Assembly (NCBI GenBank): GCA_030761205.1
Contig: JAULJL010000011.1
Coordinates: 16,792,501-16,856,500 of the forward strand
From: Fremontodendron californicum
Taxonomy: Eukaryota; Streptophyta; Magnoliopsida; Malvales; Malvaceae
Length of the DNA stretch: 64,000 bases
Reading direction: 5' to 3'
The notes beneath the pieces are model-generated. The model was not told where the DNA came from. It worked only from the letters and a program-made list of their open reading frames with translations, and ran no database searches. Made by a program: the position numbers and the translations under genes. Shown in pieces: positions 32,481-40,137 of this stretch. Within the stretch, counting starts at the first letter, position 1. Each line of letters begins with the position of its first letter.

Positions 32481-32845
32481 TTTTTTTTTCAAGTGCCTGA
32501 AAGAGAATGAGTACATGGTGTAATATATAGAGGACTGAGTAATGAATCAAACAAGAGTAATAATGTCGCCGAAAGTGTATTTGACCTGTCAGAAGAAAAT
32601 GTTAACCTAACAAAAGATTTTTGCGTGATTTCAGGAAGAAAATCAAAAAGAGAAGAAAAATCAACCGTAAAAGACCAATGCAAAAAAAAAAAACGAGAAT
32701 AATTACACAAATCTAACAACACGTAAATTAAACCGAAATAAAGTTATTGCAAATCAAACCAAAAGCTGAGAAGTCATTTATTGTAGTTGTGATTGTGGCT
32801 CACATCTTCCTCTGGTTTTAAGTCCAGAAACGGCTTAAACGCCTT
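32481..32845 (-). promoter_or_regulatory. Intercistronic region with splice-acceptor-like site before LOG
   Basis: On the minus strand TCATTCTCTTTCAG|GC ends at 32497, a strong plant 3' splice-site match 16 bases before the LOG ATG at 32480. The remainder is A/T-rich without coding frames. Confidence 0.55.
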
Positions 32846-33382
32846 CTATGAGTCAAGGATATGTTTCCCATCCAGTTTTCTTACAAGCTGGCAAACAGGG
32901 TCTTTTAACATCAGATTCCCAAGATGTTGCCATTCCCTTTGGAATTGCGGCCATAAATCAAGAATTTCTCTTTGTACGTCTCCACTAGGATGCGTCTCAA
33001 GAGAAAGTTGGATATTACCCAAATTCTCCTTACTCAGTCCATCCTTAATGAATTCAATTTTATCATCTCGATTAGAGGACGGAATCCCAATAGAACGACA
33101 TTTACCGTTACACGTCCATCGTGCACATTTGTGGCAATTTGAACTCATGCGCTTTGCTCGTCGCTTCTTTGCAAAAGTGCTTCTACCTGTACCTGGTAAA
33201 TGCAAAACAGGAAGATATTCATCTTCACGTACCTTGGCTTCAATTATCCAACGTATGTCTTCAGGAATCCCTTTGTGCATAAGCATTCTTAATCTTTCAA
33301 ATCGAACTTGGTAAAGCTTCAGTAAAATATTTCGAGGAAAAGGAGGAAATCGTTTCTGCAATCTTGTGAGAATATCATCCAT
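32846..33382 (-). CDS. Basic four-cysteine protein resembling flexivirus nucleic-acid-binding proteins
   Basis: Intact 178-residue protein. Residues 66-78 read GRSTFAKKRRAKR and are followed by C83-x2-C86-x4-C91-x3-C95. A GRS-x-x-A-x-KRRA basic run directly before a Cys cluster is the hallmark of the C-terminal nucleic-acid-binding proteins of carlaviruses and related Betaflexiviridae, where they bind nucleic acid and often counter RNA silencing. The N-terminal 60 residues (hydrophobic/basic helices) also fit that size class; residues 100-178 are not recognised. The resemblance is by motif recall, not by a search. It could instead be a plant zinc-finger protein of unknown family. On the element strand, the ATG follows a long pyrimidine run ending TTTCAAG. 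Sits between the integrase-tail ORF and LOG. Confidence 0.6.
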   Translation of the reverse strand: MDDILTRLQKRFPPFPRNILLKLYQVRFERLRMLMHKGIPEDIRWIIEAKVREDEYLPVLHLPGTGRSTFAKKRRAKRMSSNCHKCARWTCNGKCRSIGIPSSNRDDKIEFIKDGLSKENLGNIQLSLETHPSGDVQREILDLWPQFQREWQHLGNLMLKDPVCQLVRKLDGKHILDS

Positions 33383-33550
33383 CTTGAAAAAAAAATGAAA
33401 AAGAAATTGAAAGAGAAATTTGTATACAATATCAGTTTTGTGGGTAGCTGATGGAACCGACTTAAATAATCACGGAGTACCGTTATCCGCCATTTAACCG
33501 GGAAAAAAAATGTATTTTTTTTTGAAGATTAGTAAAAATTATATTTACAT

Positions 33551-35695
33551 CTAGTTATTTTCAAAACAAGGATCAGAAAGAAAAACAACCTCTTCTTGAG
33601 TAACATGATTTTCCAAAAAGAGTTTGAGTCTTTGTCCATTTACCTTGAATACGTTACCATTTTGAGGATTCTCAATGTCAACTGCTCCATAATGATACAC
33701 ATGCTTAACCACAAATGGGCCAGTCCATCTTGATCTCAATTTACCAGGAAATATGTGAAGTCTAGAATTATAAAGTAGAACTTTTTGCCCAACATCAAAT
33801 GTTTTTCTTGAAATTAACTTGTCATGAAAGGCTTTAGTTCTTTCTTTATGAATTTTAGAATTCTCATATGCATCATTTCTGAGTTCCTCAAGTTCATTTA
33901 TGACTGGAAAAGTTTCATTCTCACCCAAAAAGGAATATTTTAGCTCGGATGGCAATGGTTTTAAATCCAGCTTGGGTGGTTCAATAGTTGATGGTACAGT
34001 GACATTTGTGAGTGATGGAAGTTCCTCAAACTTTTGTTTCCAACAATGCTTATCCTGAAAAGAATTTAACAAAGAATCGGTGTGTGAAATTTCTGAAGCA
34101 TTATCAAACTCACATTCAATTAAATAAGCTTCTAAAGGATCATGGAATGTGGTAGTGGTGAGATGTTCATGAACAAGTTCTTCAATGAAATCCACTTCAT
34201 GTACTTCTGAATCATCACCAGGTTGCTTGCAAATGTTGAACACATTTAATTCTAAAGTCATATTTCCAAAAGAAATGTTCAAATTACCATTCCTGCAATT
34301 TATTAGAGCATTAGAAGTTGCAAGAAATGGACGGCCTAATATAACAGGAATTTGAACATTTGGATTTGAAACAGGATGTGTGTCCAAAACAATAAAATCA
34401 ACAGGGAAGTAAAAATTATCAATTTGAACCAAAACATCTTCAACTATCCCTCGAGGAATTTTTACAGAACGATCAGCTAGTTGAAGTGTAACAGGTGTTT
34501 CCTTGAGTTCACCTAAACCTAACTGTTGATAAACAGAAAAAGGCAAAAGATTAACACTAGCACCAAGATCAAGCAATGCATGTTCTATTCTAGTGTTTCC
34601 AATGATGCATGAGATTGTTGGACATCCAGGATCTTTGAATTTTGGTGGAGTAAGGTGCTGAATGATTGAGCTCACACTTTCCGTCAGAAATGCTTTCTTT
34701 TGTACATTATGTTTCCTTTTAACTGTGCACATGTCCTTCAAAAATTTAGCATAAGATGGAACTTGTTTGATTGCATCCAATAAAGGAATGTTAATCTTAA
34801 CTTGTTTGAAAAGTTCATAAATTTCTGCATTTTGATTGAAATTCTTTATTGTTTGCAACCTTTGAGGAAAAGGAGCAGGATGCATACCTTTTTCTTTGTC
34901 CAAATTTTCAAGAAGTTCAGACTTACCATCATCCTTACCATTACTTTTCGGAGGGGAAGGAGGGTCTTGATCTTTTGATGGAATGTTTTTGTCAATTGCC
35001 TTTCCACTTCGAAGAGTTGTGATAGAACTGGCATTTTCCTGTTGAGTTTCATTGGAGCAAGAAACAAGACATTGAGTAGAAGGGTTAGGCTGAGGTTGAG
35101 CAGGAAACTTACCTTTTTCTTGAGTGCGTAATGAAGCTGTCAATGTGGACAAGGTGTTTTTGATCTCATTGATGTCCTGTGAAGTTTGGTTATTCACATT
35201 TGCTTGTGTTTGCATGAATGCTTGCAATGTCTCTTCCAAGGTTTGTACACGTGAAGGTTGATCGGAAAAAGTGTTGCCCGGCTTTTGAGATTGTGGTACC
35301 TGAACATGATTATTATTCCGCCAACTGAAGTTGGGATGACTTCTCCATTCAGGGTTATACGTTTCAAAGTAAGGAGAAGGAAAAGGCTTTTTAAATGTGT
35401 TTATGGAATTTACTTGATCATGCAACGCTTCTTTAAGAATGGGAATGTTTGGACATTCAGAAGTGGGGTGTCCCATGATTTCACAAATTCCACAACTTTC
35501 TTCATTTTTAACCGTTTTGACTTCTTTTACTTCTCTAAGTTCCATGGCTTCAATCTTTCTAGCCAAATTAGCTACTTTAGCTTTTATCTCATCTTCTTGA
35601 CTAAAATGATATTTACCTCTGTTAGAAAAAAGATTAGATCTATTGGAACTTTTAGAGGAATTATCTGTGTGCCAGGCTTGAGAGTTATCTGCCAA
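33551..35695 (-). CDS. Gag C-terminus, protease and integrase tail fusion of the Athila element
   Basis: One open 714-residue stretch in frame with the gag ORF upstream. Residues 68-81 are a CCHC knuckle (CGICEIMGHPTSEC). Residues about 355-495 are a retropepsin-like protease with the Athila-style active site LLDLGASVNLLP (D376) and the closing ILGRPFLA. At about residue 600 (near 33898) the sequence passes, without losing frame, into the C-terminal tail of a Ty3/gypsy integrase (ERTKAFHDK, VLLYNSRLHIFPGKLRSRW, TGPF). RT, both RNase H regions and the integrase zinc and catalytic domains are missing. Translation would need readthrough of the single stop at 35717 or restart at the ATG at 35695. 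Confidence 0.88.
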   Translation of the reverse strand: MADNSQAWHTDNSSKSSNRSNLFSNRGKYHFSQEDEIKAKVANLARKIEAMELREVKEVKTVKNEESCGICEIMGHPTSECPNIPILKEALHDQVNSINTFKKPFPSPYFETYNPEWRSHPNFSWRNNNHVQVPQSQKPGNTFSDQPSRVQTLEETLQAFMQTQANVNNQTSQDINEIKNTLSTLTASLRTQEKGKFPAQPQPNPSTQCLVSCSNETQQENASSITTLRSGKAIDKNIPSKDQDPPSPPKSNGKDDGKSELLENLDKEKGMHPAPFPQRLQTIKNFNQNAEIYELFKQVKINIPLLDAIKQVPSYAKFLKDMCTVKRKHNVQKKAFLTESVSSIIQHLTPPKFKDPGCPTISCIIGNTRIEHALLDLGASVNLLPFSVYQQLGLGELKETPVTLQLADRSVKIPRGIVEDVLVQIDNFYFPVDFIVLDTHPVSNPNVQIPVILGRPFLATSNALINCRNGNLNISFGNMTLELNVFNICKQPGDDSEVHEVDFIEELVHEHLTTTTFHDPLEAYLIECEFDNASEISHTDSLLNSFQDKHCWKQKFEELPSLTNVTVPSTIEPPKLDLKPLPSELKYSFLGENETFPVINELEELRNDAYENSKIHKERTKAFHDKLISRKTFDVGQKVLLYNSRLHIFPGKLRSRWTGPFVVKHVYHYGAVDIENPQNGNVFKVNGQRLKLFLENHVTQEEVVFLSDPCFENN

Positions 35696-35716
35696 ATGGT
35701 CTAGGTAGTCAAAGGC

Positions 35717-36334
35717 TTATTTAGGTTCTTTTTCTAGAAACTCACCGTTACACATTGTTTCAACAAATTGTTTAGTTTCGGGAGTTAAACTTTCATAAAA
35801 GAAACTAATAAGACGCCATTTTTCAAAACCATGATGTGGACAAGAACTTAACAAATCTTTAAAACGCTCCCAGCACTGAAAAAATGCTTCATTTTGATTT
35901 TGATTGAAATTTTGAATCTGTCTTTTCAAAGCAGTAGTTTTATGTGCTGGGAAAAATTTCTTTAGAAACTCAGTTTGTAATTCTTGCCATGTGCCAATTG
36001 ACCTTGGTTTTAAATTATGAAGCCAAATTTTTGCTTTATCTTTTAAAGAAAAAGGAAATAATTTTAGCTTCACAATTTCATTTGTACATTGTTGGTCATT
36101 AAAGGTGACACATACATCTTCGAAGTCTTTTAGAAACGAGTAAGCACTTTCCGATTCTAACCCATGGAAATTTGGAAGCAAAGCTATCATACCTGGTTTA
36201 AAACAAAAGTTGTTTGCATTGAGAGGAAAAATAAAACAAGAGGGTGATGAGCTTCGAGTTGGTTGCAAGTAGTCACGCATGGTACGTACTTGTCTGTTCT
36301 CATCTTCAGCATGAACACTTTCATTGTCAGCCAT
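35717..36334 (-). CDS. gag: Gag N-terminal and capsid part of the Athila element, ended by one in-frame stop
   Basis: Start at 36334 is preferred to the upstream in-frame ATG at 36427 because the donor-like CAG|GTAATC lies between them. The product begins MADNESVHAED and contains the Athila-type gag domain (FSLKDKAKIWLHNL, WQELQTEFLKKFFP, AFFQCWERFKDLL). A TAA at 35719-35717 ends it inside what is normally continuous Gag; the next frame (35695) is in the same register, so only one codon separates them from a single gag-pro reading. Either a recent nonsense change or a leaky stop. Confidence 0.85.
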   Translation of the reverse strand: MADNESVHAEDENRQVRTMRDYLQPTRSSSPSCFIFPLNANNFCFKPGMIALLPNFHGLESESAYSFLKDFEDVCVTFNDQQCTNEIVKLKLFPFSLKDKAKIWLHNLKPRSIGTWQELQTEFLKKFFPAHKTTALKRQIQNFNQNQNEAFFQCWERFKDLLSSCPHHGFEKWRLISFFYESLTPETKQFVETMCNGEFLEKEPK

Positions 36335-36359
36335 GGTAGGAGTTGTATTAGAAAGATTA

Positions 36360-36361
36360 CC
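36360..36361 (-). promoter_or_regulatory. Splice-donor-like site in the Athila leader
   Basis: Minus strand reads TTTTTCAG|GTAATC, a strong 5' splice-site match, 26 bases before the gag ATG at 36334. With acceptor-like sites before the two downstream ORFs (about 33383 and 32497) it could make spliced subgenomic RNAs. Confidence 0.5.
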
Positions 36362-36582
36362 TGAAAAAGTTTCACAATAAAATCTAACTAAACGACGAGA
36401 TCTAAAATCACGTCGCCAAACAAGCATAAAACAAAGTTAATATACAGATTAGGCGGTATAACCAGCCAATAAAAATAAAACAAAGTTAATATACAATATA
36501 AATATAAATATATAGAAAATTAGGCGGTATAACCAGCCAATAAAAATAAATATACTTATAAACTTATATACTTAGTATTGCC

Positions 36583-36600
36583 TCCCCGGCAACGGCGCCA
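36583..36600 (-). promoter_or_regulatory. Primer binding site of the Athila element (tRNA-Asp type)
   Basis: Minus strand TGGCGCCGTTGCCGGGGA, six bases inside the 5' LTR. This is the classical Athila PBS, complementary to the 3' end of plant tRNA-Asp. Confidence 0.92.
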
Positions 36601-36606
36601 AAAACT

Positions 36607-38121
36607 TGATGGAGACTCAATTAAGAGTTGTAAACCCAAGTGCAGGTTATGTTCAAGTAATAAATTCTCGGGTGTCCGAGGTCGAACCACAGGGAAGCGT
36701 ATTAGTAAGTATAAGTTTATAAATATATAAGAAAAATAAAGTAAACAAGATATTAGGGAATCAACAACAAAACAAGATAAACAAGATATTAGAGAACAAA
36801 ATAAACAAAATAAAATAAAATAAAAGAAATTAAACAAGTTATAAAAACAATAAGAAAAGACGTTGAGGTTAGAGAATCCACTCTTGGTGTTATGCTAAGA
36901 TTAATCTTGTTTTATTACACAATTGAAATTCACACATAAGGGAGATTCCAATCGGAAGGTTTAGCAATTCAGTCCAAATTGTCCAACGTCCATAGCATAT
37001 GATATTATGTTCATTTGGTGTCCTCAAAACTCATAAAAAGAGTCCAAGCATTCCTTATGCCAAGGTATATGTCTACAACAAATCAAGGTTATGAAACCAA
37101 GCATTTATTGTGCCATTTTCATTGTCAATAATGAATCAAGATCTCTACTTTGCAAGTATGATTTTAAACCAAAAGAAAATATTATCTATACTAGTGTTTA
37201 TAAATGATAATTCATTTTAGCTCATGTTTAAGAGACTAACCTTAGCATTTACCAAGAGCTTCACCTCATCACCTCAACAATATGATTAGCAACACATACT
37301 AGATATGAATAAAATGAAAAGAAATGTAAGAAGCATAAGTAAATATAGAAAAAGAAAACTAGAGAAAGGAAAGAAAAAGAAAACTTAGAGAATTTTATTA
37401 CAATGGCTAATATCCTACCAATGTACAATGTATCCTAATACTCATCCAAGGCCCTCTATTTATACACATTTTGGAGAGCTAAATGACAAGAGACAAGCTT
37501 TATAAATTTCAAAGGTAGGTATAATAGGTGGGTGCATTTTTCTAACAATTTTCGTCATGTTGTATGACAATTCTGATCAGCCAGCTTGATGGTCGATTTT
37601 GTCAATGTTGGAGGCTCGATCTGATAAAATGGTCTTCTAGAACAATATTCCCCTATCAGTTACTGATCCATAGCCGTTGGAATCAGATCATTTTCTCATG
37701 TGGATCGGAAGATATGGTCAAAATACCAAAACGGTGCAGAACAGACGTCATTGCACATCAGCCAACTTGATGGTTGATTTCGGTAGGGAAAACGACTCCG
37801 TTTCAAGAAGTGTAAAACATGAAAAAGATAGATATGCCTCTTAACTATGCACTGTAAAAATTTCAGCCTTAATGCTTCAGTGAAACTCCAGATATAGCTG
37901 ATATGGCAAAAGGTGTCGGAACTGGAACTGAATTGGATTTGCCCTTAATTCTTGATTTAACCTAGTAATCTGAAATCACTCAAAGAAACTCGTGAAAAAC
38001 ACCAAATTACATAAAAATATAAAAGATCATAAACACAAGTAGACTAAGCAATAATAACTCGTATTTGACACAAAACAATAATAAAACATAACTAAAAACT
38101 ATATAATTATACGAGTTATCA
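36607..38121 (-). repeat. 5' LTR of the Athila-type element
   Basis: 1515 bp with the same termini as 28358-29867. The 5-bp length difference is a duplicated AAATA step near 36816. TATA box on the minus strand at 37455-37464. Confidence 0.95.
37455..37464 (-). promoter_or_regulatory. TATA box of the Athila 5' LTR
   Basis: Minus-strand TATAAATAGA followed by GGGCC; the promoter that would drive the gag, cysteine-rich ORF and LOG transcripts. Confidence 0.65.
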
Positions 38122-38126
38122 GAGGC
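38122..38126. repeat. Target site duplication, right copy (GAGGC)
   Basis: Matches 28353-28357 exactly and abuts the terminal CA of the LTR at 38121. Confidence 0.95.
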
Positions 38127-39371
38127 CATGTCATACAGGACTGCGGGGACTTTCTGGCTAAAGTCCAAAAGATGATGGATGATGGAGAGGCCCAGTTTTG
38201 CGAGGAGACAGAGGAGGAAGTGGAGGTTATCGAGAATGCAGCTGGCTACGTGATAGGAAGACCCTTGATCATCTATTATGATGAATCAGAGGAGAAAGTT
38301 ATGCCAGTCGTTGAGAAAAGTGCGCCTAAGTTAATCATTGACTTACCTGTTTCCTTTTCATACAAGGAAAACAAAGCTGCACCATGGAAATACGACTGCA
38401 GCATGGTTATGCCTGGGTCTTCGAGTCAGCAGGATATCACAGGTGTGGGGCACTTAACACGAAGGGGAAGGTGTTATACTCCTGAGGCTGTTGAACAGGG
38501 GTTAACAGGGAAAGATAGAGGAGCAGATAAAGGGAAGAAAGCAGCTGAACCAATCCATATTGAGATGGATTTGTCAAAAGAAACAGAAAGGGGATCTGCC
38601 CCAGTTAATAGAATAAAAAAGTCGATGAGTGGGAAGAAAGCCTGCGAGTTCTTAAAATTCATAAAGCACAGTGAGTATAGCGTGGTTGAGCAACTGCAAC
38701 GTCAACCAGCTAGAATTTCAATCTTATCTTTGTTTTTGAATTCGGAGCCACACAGAAATGCATTGTTGAGAGTATTGAATCAGGCATATGTGGCTAACAA
38801 TATATCGGTAGAAAAATTAGACAGGCTGGTGGGAAACATCGCGGCAAACGATCATATATATTTAAGTTATGAGGAGATACCACCCAATGGTATTGGGTCA
38901 ACAAAAGCTCTCCACATAACTACCTCTTGTAAGGGGCACATATTACCAAGGGTCATTTTGGATAATGGTTCTTCATTAAATGTGATGCCCTTGGCAACCT
39001 TATCCAAATTACCAGTGGATATTTCTTATATGCTGCCAAGCTGCACGGTGGTCAGAGCCTTTGATGGTACCAGGAGAGATGTAATGGGAACTATTGAGGT
39101 TCCTCTGGAGATAGGCCCATGGACCTATACTATGAACTTTCAAGTTATGGATATTAGTCCATCCTATAATTGCTTGTTGGGAAGGCCGTGGTTACATTCA
39201 GCAGGGGCTGTACCTTCATCTCTCCACCAAAAGCTAAAATTTATGGTAGAGGGGCGTTTGGTCACTGTATCAGGAGAAGAGGACGTGATAGCCTCTACAT
39301 CTACTGAATCTCCTTATTTTGAACCAAATGAAGATGTCGTAGAATGTTCTTTCGGTTTTTGGAATTCATAA
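38127..39371 (+). CDS. End of gag and protease of element B
   Basis: Open from the insertion site to TAA at 39369. The first codons complete a second Gag zinc knuckle whose first half lies left of the Athila insertion. Residues after about 240 form a retropepsin-like fold with active site LDNGSSLNVMP (Asp codon at 38961) and the closing LLGRPWLH, both typical of Tat/Ogre proteases. It would cleave the Gag and Pol polyproteins. Internally intact, but cut off from its gag by the nested element. Confidence 0.87.
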   Translation, partial: HVIQDCGDFLAKVQKMMDDGEAQFCEETEEEVEVIENAAGYVIGRPLIIYYDESEEKVMPVVEKSAPKLIIDLPVSFSYKENKAAPWKYDCSMVMPGSSSQQDITGVGHLTRRGRCYTPEAVEQGLTGKDRGADKGKKAAEPIHIEMDLSKETERGSAPVNRIKKSMSGKKACEFLKFIKHSEYSVVEQLQRQPARISILSLFLNSEPHRNALLRVLNQAYVANNISVEKLDRLVGNIAANDHIYLSYEEIPPNGIGSTKALHITTSCKGHILPRVILDNGSSLNVMPLATLSKLPVDISYMLPSCTVVRAFDGTRRDVMGTIEVPLEIGPWTYTMNFQVMDISPSYNCLLGRPWLHSAGAVPSSLHQKLKFMVEGRLVTVSGEEDVIASTSTESPYFEPNEDVVECSFGFWNS

Positions 39372-40137
39372 ATGCAGTTTTCGTCGCTGAAGGATGAAAA
39401 ATTCCAAAACTGAGGCTGTCCAAGAACACAAGGCTGGAGGTAAGAACTATAGTGGGAAAAGGTTGCAGGGTTGGAAAAGGTCTAAGAAAATATCTTTAGG
39501 GGATGGCCCAAGCAATGGAAGTAATGGGAAAGAAAGACCGATTTGGCCTAGGGTATCTTTCGAAGGCCCATGAGAAAAGGAAACAAGTTGAAAAGAACCG
39601 ACAAAGGAGGATGGCCCATCTTATGGGTATGGATATTGAATGGGAGCCTATGACATTCCCACCTATCCTTCACAGCTTTCTTTCAGCCGATTCTTTGTTT
39701 GAAGAAAAGAATTTTGATGATCTTCTCATAATGATAGAGCAAGCCTTCGAGAGATTCCAGGTGAATAGGGATGAGCATATGTATGATATGGAGATCTGCA
39801 CGACTGGGAAGAAAGAACTGAAAGTGAGAATGCTAACAGGATGGTGCGACCTTGTCCACCAGGATATAGACTAACCAATTGGAGTGCAATCGAGCTACCC
39901 ATAGTTTTTAGGTCTATTCCAATGTAATGCTTTTAAACAAATCTTAAATATCTTTGCCCGAAGATATCAAGAATTTCTTTTGTAATGGGCTTTTGTCAAA
40001 AACTTTTCATCCAATAAATAACAAACATGATGCATTTCCTTCATATGGATATGTCCATATTCTTTCATTTATGCTATTTATTTTGCTTCGATTGTATATA
40101 TGCTTTCCTATATTGTTTCTTCCCCACCTATTTACAG
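39372..40137 (+). pseudogene. Post-protease linker and Ogre-type intron of element B
   Basis: A frame change after PRO leads into 39503-39874, which encodes KKDRFGLGY and ERFQVN-type words known from Tat elements between PRO and RT. A second change near 39850 puts the conserved stretch CPPGYRLTNWSAIELP out of frame. A candidate intron follows: donor near 39924 (AAT|GTAATG), acceptor CTATTTACAG ending at 40137, 214 bp. Ogre elements are known to carry a spliced intron at this place that joins gag-pro to pol. Confidence 0.65.

Larger units (their letters stand above)
28358..38121 (-). mobile_element. Athila-type non-autonomous LTR retrotransposon carrying two extra genes
   Basis: A 9764-bp insertion on the minus strand with LTRs 28358-29867 and 36607-38121, GAGGC target duplication, tRNA-Asp-type PBS and PPT. 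Minus-strand order: LTR, PBS, donor-like site, gag (one in-frame stop), gag end plus protease fused to the integrase C-terminal tail, cysteine-rich basic protein, LOG enzyme, a 2-kb non-coding 3' region, PPT, LTR. RT, RNase H and the integrase core are absent. The PBS and Gag/PRO sequence place it in the Athila lineage of Ty3/gypsy. The LTRs differ at only about a dozen or so positions plus one 5-bp indel over 1.5 kb by eye, so it inserted recently. Confidence 0.92.

Noticed and set aside
32793..33314. Plus-strand ORF opposite the cysteine-rich protein
   Set aside because: Antisense shadow; no family motif and wrong strand for the element.
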